Assembly: GCA_036365455.1 (NCBI GenBank)
Contig: JAWQUS010000030.1
Span: 1,612,001 to 1,676,000 of the forward strand
DNA: 64,000 nucleotides
Direction: 5' to 3'
Origin: Macrosoma leucophasiata
Lineage: Eukaryota > Arthropoda > Insecta > Lepidoptera > Hedylidae
Shown one piece after another: positions 31,980 to 42,257 of this stretch. Below the pieces are notes generated by a model, which made no database searches, was not told where the DNA came from, and was given only the letters and a program-made list of their open reading frames with translations. Within the stretch, counting starts at the first letter, position 1; the number at the start of each line of letters is the position of its first letter. The translations under genes were made by a program, and so were the position numbers.

Positions 31980-32286
31980 TGCAGGCATAGAGCAACATGG
32001 GCCACCGGCCGCGGCGGACTGGAGGGGAGTAGCCATAGCGTGTATTACCGATGCAAAACAGTCTGTCATTTTTTGCGGGGGGAAATGCGTGCGACACACA
32101 CGCACACTACAAAAATCGTCTATTACTACGAAACTCAACACCTTGAGTTTAACAAAATACAAAAACAATTTCACTTACACATTTAATTATCTAGGCGACA
32201 GGTATAGGTCCATTTGGCCTTGTACTTTGACAGAAGGGAAAGCCTGCATATGGCTACTCCCCTCCGGTGTTGCTCTATGGCCTGCA
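31980..32286. mobile_element. MITE-G, full copy
   Basis: Left end GGCATAGAGCAACATGGG, right end GTTGCTCTATGGCC, with CCGCGGCGGACTGGAGG and ATTACCGATGCAAAACAG in between. Opposite orientation to the copy at 4891. Open frames of 100 and 125 codons across it come from the repeat. Confidence 0.7.
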
Positions 32287-32780
32287 GACAAGCCGCGTAT
32301 CACGTCGCCAACTTTACGTGATAAATAGTGTAGTGTTTTGATATGTATGTTAGTCTGTAAGGTATTTATTCTACGGGCCTCTTCTTCTCTCTCTTAAGCA
32401 TTGTTGCCTGAATTCAATAAATAAATAAATAAATAATATTCTTCTTACAACCGTATCCATATTCTTAACATCCCTCATTTCAAGTTTTGTTCGCGTCGTG
32501 CATCCGATCACGATTATCCTTTGCATTTTGTGATCATTAACCGAAATGATCATTACTCACACTTATAACTTAACGGAATTCCAGTTTTATATTCATTTCT
32601 TCATACGGTTTACGGCATATTTGGCGTGGACATAAATAATTTTATTGTTACGACTCAGTCGCGCACCTGTATCGTGATATCCTTAGGATATTTATATCGG
32701 ATGGTTATTTCGTTTATTTATTTTATGCGTTTAAGTGTTTTTTGGGGCTGTATTTTGAAAGTTTGTAACGTAGGCATGTA
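32287..32780. other. AT-rich DNA with AATA microsatellite
   Basis: AATAAATAAATAAATAAAT lies near 32418-32438. No gene recognised. Confidence 0.45.
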
Positions 32781-32890
32781 TTCAATTCAATTCAAATTCA
32801 ATTTTTTTTTATTATTGCATTATGTCATATGTGTACATTGGTGGTTTTGTACAATGACACCCTGTTAGGGCATAGCAATGTAGGTATTTA
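32781..32890 (-). mobile_element. LINE-Jk 3' UTR fragment
   Basis: Left tail TTCAATTCAAATTCAA then CATTATGTCATATG, GTACAATGACACCCTGTTAG. The same 3' UTR follows the reverse-transcriptase fragment at 46447-46990. Confidence 0.7.
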
Positions 32891-33229
32891 ATAAAGCCCA
32901 AATGCACTACAAGCACGTCCGGGGCTACGAACAATAAATTATTTTGAAATCTATTGTCTATATCCTACCTAACGTTATCAAAAATGGTGCTCAGGCTTTA
33001 TCATCAACTCTAATTTATTCTTTAAAAATGTATGTAGGATATTTTTTTTAACATGTCTAATAAGTATTTACTGATGGTAGAGTTTCAGTGTTGTAACCCA
33101 CATTAAACTAAAGATCTACGTTTTATGTAGATGCATTGCCAAGGTGAAATAGCTAAACAAATTCCACCCAAACTCGAAACATTGTTGCAGATAAACCAAA
33201 GTATGTTAACACCACAAATGGGGCATTTA

Positions 33230-33463
33230 ACGAAGTCGTCGTGCTCTTTTTTCCCTTCAATTTTGCGTCGAATGCAAGACCGGCGCGTGCGTAGCTCAGT
33301 CTGCAAAACGAAACGAAGCCGCGTATGCGCTCGCGCAAGATGGCCGCACCAAAAACGCGCGAAAGTGCAAAAAGTACAATAAATAAACGAAAATAATATT
33401 TTAATTTCACAAAAAAATTACAAGAGCCAAAGAAAAGTGTATTACAATTATGAATCGACGAAA
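33230..33463 (+). promoter_or_regulatory. Candidate core promoter and 5' leader
   Basis: A sharp rise in GC and CpG content (GACCGGCGCGTGCGTAGCTC, then CGCGTATGCGCTCGCGC) in AT-rich surroundings. TCAGT at 33296-33300 fits the arthropod initiator. No TATA box or clear DPE is seen at the expected distances. It leads into the ATG at 33464. A short upstream frame starts at ATG 33450. Suggestive only. Confidence 0.35.
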
Positions 33464-33605
33464 ATGTATAAAAAATCAATGATATTAGTGTTTATGATGT
33501 TTTGTTTGTGTGATTGTCGAACCGGGAGTGGGTTGAGGGTCAGTGGTGCTAATAAGATACAGGGTAAAAGTTTGAAGCATAATGCTGATAAAGGAAGGGG
33601 TTTTG
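33464..33605 (+). CDS. Candidate first coding exon of a secreted protein, partial
   Basis: From ATG at 33464 the frame reads MYKKSMILVFMMFCLCDC, a short basic start followed by a hydrophobic core that fits a signal peptide. A polar, Gly/Lys-rich stretch follows (RTGSGLRVSGANKIQGK, then LKHNADKGRGF). At 33606 comes GTATGT, a good insect 5' splice donor, after 142 coding bases (47 codons plus one base, so the intron would be phase 1). Beyond the donor the frame runs into a SINE-A at 33651, as expected of an intron. The upstream leader is GC-rich with an initiator-like TCAGT. I do not recognise the family; it could begin a secreted factor, a receptor or a short peptide precursor. No matching downstream exon was found in the window, so it may lie beyond 64 kb. 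The alternative is a chance frame. Confidence 0.4.
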
Positions 33606-33650
33606 GTATGTACATTATACCTTTATTTGCATCATATAGGTACCTCCTTC

Positions 33651-34166
33651 ACTGTTGGTGGAGCTCCAGTAACAGAGCTCGGGGACGTAGGCACCACCGC
33701 ATTAAATAACATACTTGCCGCTAAATGGTAGAGTTCAGCACTATCGTGTTCCGATCAGGTGGTAATTTACGGCCCTGTAATTCCCGGCACAGAGGCATAA
33801 CCCCTTAGGCCTCAGTTATTTTGACCTCTGATCTTTGTGTGGGTGTCTATAGGCTGCAGTCATCACTTAACATCAATGTGAACAGCATGCTTGTTTGCCA
33901 CTTCCATTACATAAAAAAAACACTAGTGATGACTGTATCACTTAACATCAATGTGAACTGCATGCTTGTTTGCCACTTCCATTACATTAAAAAACAAAAA
34001 AAAACACTCTTGATGACTGTATCACTTAACATCAATGTGAACTTCATGCTTGTTTGCCACTTCTATTACATAAAGCAACAAAAAAAAAACACTACTGATG
34101 ACTGTATCACTTAACATCCATGTGAACTGCATGCGTGTTTTCAACATTCGTTACTTTAATAAAAAA
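33651..34166 (+). mobile_element. SINE-A with three extra tandem 3' tails
   Basis: A copy with a slightly changed head (GTTGGTGGAGCTCCAG) reaches its A tail at about 33918. The last 75-85 bp (GATGACTGTATCACTTAACA ... GTTTGCCAC ... A tail) is then repeated from 33921, 34005 and 34090. A 97-codon repetitive frame across the tails is not a gene. Confidence 0.85.
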
Positions 34167-34189
34167 CGTGGATATAACACTAGACATTA

Positions 34190-34290
34190 TACGGATTTAT
34201 CTTGCTCTAAATCTTGTCAATATTAAACCAAAATGCTTTTTTAAAATCAACCCAAGCTTGCTACAGTAGCTTTTTTGCTTCCGTAGTTTC
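34190..34290 (+). mobile_element. Diverged FB-1 fragment
   Basis: TACGGATTTATCTTGC, TATTAAACCAAAATGC, TTTTAAAATCAACCC and TTGCTTCCGTAGTTTCGGGC match the first 110 bp of FB-1 with many changes. Confidence 0.5.
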
Positions 34291-34660
34291 GGGCGTGTTC
34301 GGTTGCAACATTAAAAAACATTTTAGAGACGATCTCCTTAGCATTCCGTGCAGGTAATGTGCGGGAGCGGATCCATCTTGCGGCAAGGGATTCTGTACAA
34401 CGCGAGATGAATTTATTATATTCATTTTTATGGCATAAATGTGGTACCTAATGGTAAACATATATACAAGTGTCTGCGCTTAAGAGATCTAGGGGGAAGG
34501 CATGATCGCTTTGTGGTAGAGCTCTCTCAATTATCTAAGCCACTTGCTGCTAATGAAAGTGTCAAACAAGTTTTATTTTTGCCGGCGAAGTGAGTCACCA
34601 GTAATTGTTGCACTAAGTAGTCCTTAGCGTATAATATTTTTAGTCCTTCCCTGTTTTAGT
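34291..34660. other. Unassigned sequence
   Basis: No coding or repeat assignment. Confidence 0.4.
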
Positions 34661-35015
34661 TAATAATGGACACCCTTGATACGTTACACTGCTGGGCACG
34701 AGTCTCTCCCCTTCTTAGGAGGAGGTCTGGAGCTTACTCCACAACGCTGCTCCAATGCGGAGTTGGTGGAGATAAGGGTTAGTGGTCAACCCGCTGTCGG
34801 ATGTTTTCAAACCGCCCATAAGGCCTCCGACAAGGTTTAACGACTGCTATCTATCGATAGCAACCGAGACCGACGGCTTAACGTGCCCTCCGAAGCACGG
34901 AAACGCCGATTTAATTTGCCACTAGCGGTCAGCCATCACACACCCGACCGCGCCCGTAGTGCTTAATCGAGTAGATCGTTTCCGATGTACACCAGCCGCG
35001 GGGCAATGCGCACAC
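34661..35015 (-). mobile_element. SINE-5S copy
   Basis: Minus-strand copy: CACTGCTGGGCACGAG tail side, GGTTTAACGACTGCTATC, CCGAAGCACGGAAACGC and the 5S-like CGCGCCCGTAGTGCTTAA in complement. A 114-codon plus frame starting in it has no domain. Confidence 0.8.
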
Positions 35016-35660
35016 ATCGCCATTTTAGTTAAAGAGGAGCTAATTATAAAATCAGAGTTCTTATCAGAAGATGCAAATTATTCCAAGAATTTGACAATGA
35101 ATTTTACCTTTACAAGACCCTCGGGTGGTAATTATTTTCGATTAGACGTTCCAATTTTACTTATTACTCGAAACTATGCCAATTATTCAACTTTATCAAT
35201 TCCAAAAAAGTTCATGTCAATAAACCCGGCCTTCTTTCGGCTTTTCATTATGAGAGACCGATCAAACCTGTCGGTCCACTTCATTTCAATATCATTGATT
35301 TAAAATTAAACGTTGTAGTACAAATTAGATACGAGATTTATATATTTATGAGCCACACCAACAATACAAATGTTCAGGAACGCTGTTAAATGACTTTATG
35401 GTTAATTCATACATTCAAATCAAGTTTTGATGGCTTAATGGCGTTACTCTAGGTCTGGGTTTGATACTTGTGGGACCGGGTAGTCATGAAGACTATGAAT
35501 AATAATGTAAAGAATTGTAATTAAGCCAAAAAGAAATCATGTAAGTAGACACAGCGTGGGCGGAGCATAAAAAGGACACACTGCAGCGCGTCAAGCTATT
35601 GTACATTGCACATTTCCTTGATGCTCGGCGAAATGACCTTGCCGATGTTTTTTTTTGTCT
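35016..35660. other. Unassigned sequence
   Basis: Includes a weak tRNA-like stretch near 35430-35485 (TGGCTTAATGGCG, GGGTTTGATAC) too decayed to call. Otherwise nothing. Confidence 0.3.
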
Positions 35661-35885
35661 TATGGCCAGTTTCAAGTAGAAAGATATTTCGTATTCGTAA
35701 TAAGCTGCGTAAAAGCAGTAAAAGTCAGAGTCAGTCAGTCAATTTATCAGTCCGTCAGTAAATCGAGTAAAGCGATGGCTGCTTTACCAGAACATTTACA
35801 ATGAAGTTTTGGAGGCAACCCGAAAGGACGTGTTTTCGCACTGTTATTCTATTTCACTATACACGGGCACTGTAATAAGTGAGCG
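35661..35885 (-). repeat. Third copy of the 55-kb duplicated block
   Basis: Reverse-complement match to 55070-55330: AAAGCGATGGCTGCTTTACC, AGAACATTTACAATGAAG, TTTTGGAGGCAACC and CTATACACGGGCACTG. This shows that the duplicated block is a dispersed family. Confidence 0.65.
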
Positions 35886-36011
35886 TTTGTTATTATGCAC
35901 AAATATGGTATATTCTTTCTTAAAGACACAAACTAATAGTTTGTGTAAATGGAACCAAAATCGGAGCGACTATGTTTTTTGTTGTGCGATTTTAGAGGAT
36001 ATTCTCCTCTG

Positions 36012-36077
36012 CCATGCTGCAGTTATCACTTAACATCAATGTGAACTGCATGCTTGTTTGCCACTTCCATTACATAA
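36012..36077 (+). mobile_element. SINE-A 3' tail fragment
   Basis: CATGCTGCAGTTATCACTTA through GCCACTTCCATTACATAAAA, without the rest of the element. Confidence 0.75.
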
Positions 36078-36091
36078 AATAGATAACTTAA

Positions 36092-36400
36092 CTGCCTCGG
36101 TAGCCTAGTGGTAGCAGGCCACTACTACTACGCTGAGGTCCTGGGTTCGATTCCCGGGTAGGGGGTTATCAGAGATATTGGTGAAAAAGCCTTTATCTCT
36201 GGTTCTATTGCAATTTTTCAATTTTCTGGAAATTTCCCAGTACCTCAAAGTTTGGTAATGTGCCCGGAGATGTCAACAGGCTCGCCACCTGTTACATGGG
36301 CCAAAACGTAACCGGCGAATCGTGGGTGTTTGCATGTATGCTTGAATGCATGCATTTACCTCTGCCTACCCCTTCGGGGATTACAGGCGTGAAGTTACGT
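36092..36400 (+). mobile_element. SINE-B, full length
   Basis: Plus-strand copy: CTGCCTCGGTAGCCTAGTGG, GGTTCGATTCCCGGG, TTATCTCTGGTTCTATTG, GTGCCCGGAGATGTC, then the tail CTCTGCCTACCCCTTCGGGG and GGCGTGAAGTTACGT. Box A and box B are perfect. Confidence 0.9.
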
Positions 36401-36413
36401 TACGAAGTTACGT

Positions 36414-36503
36414 ATATTGCACATCGACTTCGGGAAGGACACGAAGGACGGAAAGAGACCCGAAAGTAGCCGAAGTTTCTTTCCTAGGCTCGATGTGCAA
36501 TAT
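36414..36503. repeat. Inverted repeat, MITE-like
   Basis: Perfect 14-bp arms ATATTGCACATCGA (36414-36427) and TCGATGTGCAATAT (36490-36503), with an AGGAAAG-type inner extension. Related to 1892-1905. Confidence 0.5.
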
Positions 36504-36516
36504 TTATTGTTGAGCA

Positions 36517-37286
36517 ATGTACACCTATAAGAAAACAAATACCAGTTGGGCCCTCTTCAGTCTACATTCGTTAGATTCAAACACAGTAAAAGCAAGTCGC
36601 AAGTAGGATAGGTAATTACTCTAGTCTAGGACAGCAAGGCTCGCGTCTCGTGTCGCTTGACCGCATTACGTAGGCACTTTCCGAGTTGCCTTATTAGTCC
36701 GATTAAAGTGTCTTCAATTAGAGAAGTACAGTTTCAAGAATTCGAGATCGGATTAGAAATAATTATTTATACCGCATTTTGTTTAAACAAGTACTACCAA
36801 TTAAATCTTGTTGAAATAACACATACGGATTTATTTCGTGTAATAAACCATTTCCATACACCAGGCCATTTCCTTTTATTATCTTTTTCCTTTTTTCCCC
36901 TTTCTATTCTCCTTTTTTTTCCTTTTTTTTCATTTGAGTTTTTCAACCCTTTTTTTGTTGTTTCGTTTTTTTTTGTCGCTTATCAGCGTGGTCCCAGGCA
37001 ATCTGGCATATGACACAAGTTGTTGCCCGCGCCTTTGTCCGCGTGGATGTCATTTTTGACCTGAGAACTTTGAAACTGTGTTCAAAGACCGCACTACGAC
37101 TTTACTTTCAGCAATTCGGCCCCCCTACGGGATTGGCTTGCGAAGAATGCCGCAACCATCTGCGTTAACCCCCGGGGGTGTAAGAAAACACTGAGCCACC
37201 CATGCCCTTCAAGTTCTGTCTATCCCTGGGATAAAGCCTGTAAGGTTCGCTAGCTATCTTTCAATTTGATTTACACATTTCGTAAC
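36517..37286. other. Unassigned, with decayed FB-1 and Helitron-like pieces
   Basis: Near 36826-36845 and 36975-37015 there are FB-1-like words (ACGGATTTATTTCGTG, GCGTGGTCCCAGGCAA) around a T/C-rich low-complexity run. GTTGTTGCCCGCGCC at 37020 is Helitron-like. Bases 37084-37112 match the arm of the MITE at 42258. Confidence 0.35.
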
Positions 37287-37553
37287 AAGCCCAGTAGTTT
37301 AGTGGTAACAGGTCTCTACTACTACGCTGGGTTCGATTCCCTGGTCGGAGGCTATCAGAGATAACGGTGTAAAACCTTTTATCTCTGGTTCTTTTGGTAT
37401 TTTTCCATTTCCATTTTCTCAGTACCTCGGTTAGTTGATGTGCTTGGAGACATCAACAGGCTCGCCACCTGTTACATGGGCCAAAAACCGGTGAATTGTG
37501 GGTGTTGCCTACTCTTTTGGGAATTAGAGGCGTGAAGTTACGTTTATACGTTT
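37287..37553 (+). mobile_element. SINE-B, diverged copy
   Basis: GCCCAGTAGTTTAGTGG (box A), CTGGGTTCGATTCCCTGG (box B), GAGACATCAACAGGCTCG and the tail GGCGTGAAGTTACG, with internal deletions. Confidence 0.8.
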
Positions 37554-37554
37554 T

Positions 37555-38014
37555 TGGCAAACAAGCATGCAGTTCACATTGATGTCTTTTGAAATGGGGA
37601 AATGGAAGAATTTGTAAATAATTGATGCTTTCCATAGTATACAAAATTGTTCAGTGTCTATTTAATTTATTATGTGTTTTTATTATTATTATTAGTGGTT
37701 ATTCATTCTAGGTTAGTTTAAAAAAAATGACGTTGTAAAAGTGCTCTCCAGGAGCCTAATTATATGAAATAAATGAATAAACTGTTAAGTAATGACTGCA
37801 GTCTATAGACACTTACACAAGGACAAAGGTCAAAATGCAGATGCGTTACCACTCCTGAAGCCTAAGGTGTCATGCCTCTATGTCGGAAATTACAGGGCCG
37901 TACATTACCACCTGACACACTATAGTGCTGAACACTACCATTTAGCGGCAAGTATATTAGGTAATGCGCTGGTGCCTACGCCCGCGAGCTCCGTCACTGG
38001 AGCTCTACCACCAG
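37555..38014 (-). mobile_element. SINE-A split by a LINE tail
   Basis: Tail piece 37555-37586 and body 37784-38014 belong to one minus-strand SINE-A. The break falls within its TTGATGTTAAGTG word. The intruder is the LINE piece at 37587-37783. Confidence 0.8.
37587..37783 (+). mobile_element. LINE 3' UTR fragment (family J1)
   Basis: Plus-strand relative of 919-1118: TGGGGAAATGGAAGAATTTG, GTGCTCTCCAGGAGCC and the AATGAATAAACT tail. Inserted in SINE-A with at most a 2-bp visible duplication. Confidence 0.7.
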
Positions 38015-38230
38015 TAAAATACTCTGTACATATAGAGATTAATTGTAGCAACTGTAACGGTAGGTACGTTACCCACTCTGTGCGCTTAGTATACCTATTT
38101 TGAAAGGAGTACCAAATTTCTCTGCAAGCATTATTACGGTGGTGATGTGACAAAAATACTAGTAACTGGTACAGTCATGCTCAAGGCAGTTATTTTGATT
38201 AAAAACCTGTTTACTAACCATATACTAGCC

Positions 38231-38604
38231 CAGGGTTTCTCAAACTTTCGGCTCCACGTACCCCTGTCGAAAAATATCCAGGTGATAGCGAACCCCTCAA
38301 CTAATTAAAACCACCAAAGAAAATAATAAAATCGACTGTTGAAGCAAATAGTGTTATTATTTCAATAAAAGGTACTTAACAAATAAAGTGCCAAAAGAAA
38401 TAGATATATATTTACTACTATTAATGTGATGGGTGTGCTTGTTTCTTATCACAAATGGAGTCAATTTTAGGAGTAATTTAGGACAATTTTAACCTTAATT
38501 CTGACGCATCAAGACGATTTATAGTAAATCTTGTCGCGAACCCCCTGCCGTCGAATGGCGAACCCCTAGGGGTTCGCGTACCCCACTTTGAGGAACCAAA
38601 TAAT
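38231..38604. mobile_element. hAT-like element, right end worn
   Basis: Left CAGGGTTTCTCAAACTTTC and right CCCCACTTTGAGGAACC are imperfect inverted repeats of hAT style. The interior has repeated GCGAACCCCT blocks. No transposase and no clear duplication. Confidence 0.55.
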
Positions 38605-39028
38605 AATCCATAACCTAGAAACGTTTTTGAAATCATAGGCAATTTTTTTTCCAAATTTATAATCATACACAATAAAAATATAGCAGAATTTTGATAACCT
38701 GACATAATGAGTTCTTCTTGACATAGATAAAATGATGAGAGATCAACTTACACTGGCATACTCAGCGTATGATCATACAAAAGAAAGAAAAAAAAACTTG
38801 ATTCGTCACTTGTTTGTTCGCCTGTCAAAGGCATTATACTCAGGAACGGTGTTTTGTCAATTTTACGTATCCTATTAGTTTAACAGCTTTGTATTACAGT
38901 ACCTAAAGTTTATTTGAATAAATAATGAATTAAACGGTGAATAACTAGCCTCACAGTTAAAGACGCGATAATGTATATACCCGGAACTAAAATTCTGTAG
39001 GATGAATGGTTCGAATCATCCGCGTAGA
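38605..39028. other. AT-rich intergenic DNA, nothing recognised
   Basis: No feature supported. Confidence 0.4.
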
Positions 39029-39078
39029 CACAACTTCACGCCTGATATCCGAAGGAGTAAGCAGAGGCACCACGATTT
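39029..39078 (-). mobile_element. SINE-B 3' fragment
   Basis: AACTTCACGCCTGATATCC, GAAGGAGTAAGCAGAGG and CACGATTTGC match the minus-strand tail of SINE-B. Confidence 0.5.
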
Positions 39079-39155
39079 GCTAGTCTCTTATCAAATCAAA
39101 GTGAAAGAGTACCTAGCGAAGTCTATAGACATCTACACAAAAACTAAAGTCCTTT

Positions 39156-39310
39156 GTTTTTTTTAATGTAATGGAAGTGGCAAACAAGCATGCAGTTCAC
39201 ATTGAAGTTAAGTGATGACTGCAGCCTATAGACACCCACACAAAGACCAAGGTCAAAATGCATGCAGATGTGTTACCACTCCTGAGGCCTAAGATGTTAT
39301 GCCTCTGCTG
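39156..39310 (-). mobile_element. SINE-A, 5'-truncated
   Basis: From the T run and ATGTAATGGAAGTGG to TTATGCCTCTGC. Includes a small duplication CATGCAGATG. Confidence 0.82.
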
Positions 39311-40045
39311 TCCAGAACTGAGTTATTGACATTTAAATATCATAATAACACTTAAACACGACACGGAAACATAATGTGCAGTGAATGGGATATGAAAACA
39401 AACATCCCACGCCAATCGAGTCGAGGCAAGTTTATCATAAATAAAGAATGTCAAAAGTGCGGAGATGCCGTAATCCGCATCCTTTCTTGGCGGCCAAACC
39501 TGCACCCATCGCGGTCAGTAGGCCTGAGGGCACATGGATGTATTTATGTAATTTTTTTATTTAAGTGATGTCCTTTGAACTTTGATAGACGTTAAATTCT
39601 AATGAAATACGTTAACATTTTAGTGTTACAACTCAAACAATTTGCATAATTGTTAACGTGTTTCGTGTTTCATTGGTGTTATAATATTCTGAATAAACCT
39701 GTTAATATTAGCTTGACTGGGCATTACACTACTATTTCTACTGGTTGGTACCTAGTAAATTTTAGGCTAGTGCCTTCTGCGTTCGCCGATCGCCCGGTGA
39801 AGCAGACTAGTGCCGTCTTGAGACGTGTGCCTACATAAGTCTGTCCAACAACATCGTTCTGGAAAATTGAGGCAATTATTTCGCTATAAAGCCTGCAAGT
39901 GTAAAAGTCCCTCGGGTTTCAGTGGCGCAATGAATTGTAGTTTATTGGTATAATCTAGAGAGCAATATATTTTAAAGTTAAACGTTTAAATTATGATCCA
40001 TTCTCATTTTTGAAAACTCATTTATTTACATCATATGTTCGTGTG
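39311..40045. other. Unassigned sequence
   Basis: A short block near 39795-39835 (CGGTGAAGCAGACTAGTGCC) matches 13470-13497 in reverse, so an unnamed repeat is present. Nothing else is recognised. Confidence 0.3.
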
Positions 40046-40112
40046 CTGGCGTCGTGGTCGGGTGTGACGATCCCACCGCCTATTAGCGGTAGAATTTTCT
40101 TCTACTGGAAGC
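40046..40112 (+). mobile_element. SINE-D 5' fragment
   Basis: GGCGTCGTGGTCGGGTGTG, ACGATCCCACCGCC and TTTTCTTCTACTGGAAG match the SINE-D head. Confidence 0.55.
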
Positions 40113-40123
40113 CTATAGATCAG

Positions 40124-40770
40124 GGATGTTATGGATATGAAATTTCAGATACGGATTGGATACGGATATATGTATGAGGAGGGATATGAAATTATTTCGG
40201 ATTATCCGTCGGTTTCGGATAATTTCGATTACAGATATTACATTGTAAGGCATTTCAAAAGTAAAATACTAATTTCGTGAATGTAAAATTGGTCGCAAGT
40301 TAGTTACGAGTATGATCAGACGACAACAGTAATAATGCAAAAGGTCGCGCGCGACTTGTGTGACGCCTCTCTATCGGATATTATCCGAAACTTTTATTTC
40401 GATTTCGGTTACGGATAATTTTTTATATCGACAAATAATGCAAAAGGTCGCGCGCGACTTGTGTGACGCCTCTCTATCGGATATTATCCGAAACTTTTAT
40501 TTCCATTTCGGTTACGGATAATTTTTTATATCGACAAATAATGCAAAAGGTCGCGCGCGACTTGTGTGACGCCTCTCTATCGGATATTATCCGAAACTTT
40601 TATTTCGATTTCGGTTACGGATAATTTTTTATATCGACAAATAATGCAAAAGGTCGCGCGCGACTTGTGTGACGCCTCTCTATCGGATATTATCCGAAAC
40701 TTTTATTTCGATTTCGGTTACGGATAATTTTTTATATCGGATATCCGAAAGTTTCATTTACGGTTACGGA
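40124..40770. mobile_element. TATCCG-rich non-autonomous element containing a tandem array
   Basis: Begins near CAGGGATGTTATGGATATG and ends near ATATCCGAAAGTTTCATTTA and TTACGGAGCTCTTGC. The two sides are weakly inverted (GGATAT.../...ATATCC). Related sequence lies at 31561-31680. No transposase. Confidence 0.35.
40331..40739. repeat. Tandem array, 4 units of 103 bp
   Basis: Units begin at 40331, 40434, 40537 and 40640 with AATAATGCAAAAGGTCGCGC and contain GACTTGTGTGACGCCTCTC and CGGATATTATCCG. They differ at about one base by eye (TTTCCATTTCGG in unit 2). The last unit ends a few bases early. Confidence 0.95.
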
Positions 40771-41621
40771 GCTCTTGCTATAGACACAATAACCAAGCTT
40801 ATTAGCTTAGCCAATAAATAAAATGAAAACAGGGTAGGTTTTTCGTTGCCCAACACTAAATAAAAGTGAAGATGTATCCTCAATGTTTAATTATTGCTTA
40901 TGGTACCTTCAAACCAGTATTCTTGTAACTTGGGGAAGTGCATGATTTTATATTAATTTGCATATTTTAGTCATTTCAATGTGTATATATTTTTTTGGTC
41001 GAACACCTCTTTAAGTGAATTAATGTCTTTGTTATTTTACATTTGCAAAGAAACTTTTGAAGATGAAAACTAATTAATTTTCATTCAACAGCAGGTTATT
41101 TTGTTACATGTAAAGAAAGTTATTAAATTAGATAAAGTGAAGAAGAATCCGAAAAAAAAATACAATGAATTTACTCAAGAATATATTTTAGAGTTACAAC
41201 CACATTTAATTCAAGCGATTTTGTCATTTTCAACCATGTTCAACATGGCGGCGATACAGCCTACGCTTGTTAGCACCTATGTAGATAAAACAAAACTAAT
41301 GCTATCTGTATCTTATTAGTGCATCACATATTAACAAAAAAACGATGTATCAAATCGATCAATTTCAAGAAGTGCCGATGAATTTCTTTAAATTGGAAAT
41401 CGATTAGTATCGATTATTAGTGGATTCTGTCAAAATGACATTGCTCGCCATATTCGCTATGTTGGTTTTGAGTTGCAATTCTAATTGCAAATAATGTTTT
41501 GTAACTGCAAACACAGCTAAATAAGTGAAAATATGCAGTAAAAAACGTTTTTATATTGATTTTACCTGTGCGTATACAATACGTCTCCTTATTGTTGACA
41601 ATAAAATAAGCCTAATAATAT
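40771..41621. other. Unassigned sequence with a weak coding candidate
   Basis: After TTTTCATTCAACAG (acceptor-like, AG at 41090-41091) a frame stays open to a stop at 41317-41319 (KKKYNEFTQEYILELQPHLI and onward). No domain is known and no partner exon was found. ATG at 41435 starts a 19-codon hydrophobic frame of no proven meaning. Confidence 0.2.
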
Positions 41622-41772
41622 GGTAGCTTTTGCCACTATCGTGTGACGGTTAGATGGTAACGTATGGCCCCTTAATAAGTATCACAGAGGCAAAACAACT
41701 TATGTAGGCCTCAAGAATGGCAACGCATCTGACCTCCACTTATTGTGTAGATGTCTATACTGTAGGATGCAA
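41622..41772 (+). mobile_element. Older SINE-A (A2) fragment
   Basis: CACTATCGTGTGACGGTTAG, GGTAACGTATGGCCCC, AACGCATCTGACCTCC and GTCTATACTGTAGG, diverged, with head and tail missing. Confidence 0.65.
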
Positions 41773-41775
41773 TTA

Positions 41776-42002
41776 TTTTTTTTACCCTTACACTCACAGC
41801 CCCACATTTGGTATAAACCTGTGTCGTGGGTGCCTTAGTACACATACAACACATACACAAACACTCAGACCCGAAACAAATATCTGGATGCCATACAAAT
41901 ATTTGTCCCGGTGCGGGGAAACGTACCCGCGACCGGGACAAATTTGAAATTCGAAATTCGAATCAAACGGTCATCTCACACCGCTGGACCAACCGGATCA
42001 TC
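41776..42002 (-). mobile_element. SINE-C copy with a small internal duplication
   Basis: Minus-strand copy with CTTACACTCACAGCCCC, GACCCGAAACAAATATC and GTCTCACACC-like head (TCATCTCACACCGCTGG). Near 41930-41965 it carries an extra GAAATTCGAAATTCGAA stretch that breaks box B. Confidence 0.8.
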
Positions 42003-42257
42003 AAAAAAAAAAAGTAATTATTCACTTACCATCCTACCAATTGAAATTGGCACGAACACATTGTGTGTTCAACCCTCATAGGCTGAAGAAGGGGATGGAT
42101 GTTGTTTATATGTTACGAATTCGAAGAACGAAGTCACTGCTAATAGTTAAAAATACATGAAAAGAATTATTTCAGCATGATAACTATTTAGATGTGGAAA
42201 TATTAAAGTATTTAACTTAGACAGAGGTTCAATGACTTATGTGGAGCCGACAATTAG

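Noticed and set aside
31951..32328. 125-codon open frame on the plus strand
   Set aside because: It covers MITE-G and similar translated words appear in the other MITE-G copies. It is repeat sequence.
33821..34114. 97-codon repetitive frame (LNINVN...MLVCHF repeated)
   Set aside because: It is the translation of multiplied SINE-A tails.
34959..35303. 114-codon plus-strand frame
   Set aside because: Its start lies in SINE-5S and the remainder shows no domain or codon bias different from the AT-rich background.
36657..37013. 118-codon plus-strand frame with a hydrophobic end
   Set aside because: The hydrophobic part is translated T/C low-complexity sequence within decayed FB-1-like DNA.
40331..40739. 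Regular direct repeats resembling a CRISPR array
   Set aside because: Units are contiguous 103-bp tandem repeats with no unique spacers, in a eukaryotic genome.
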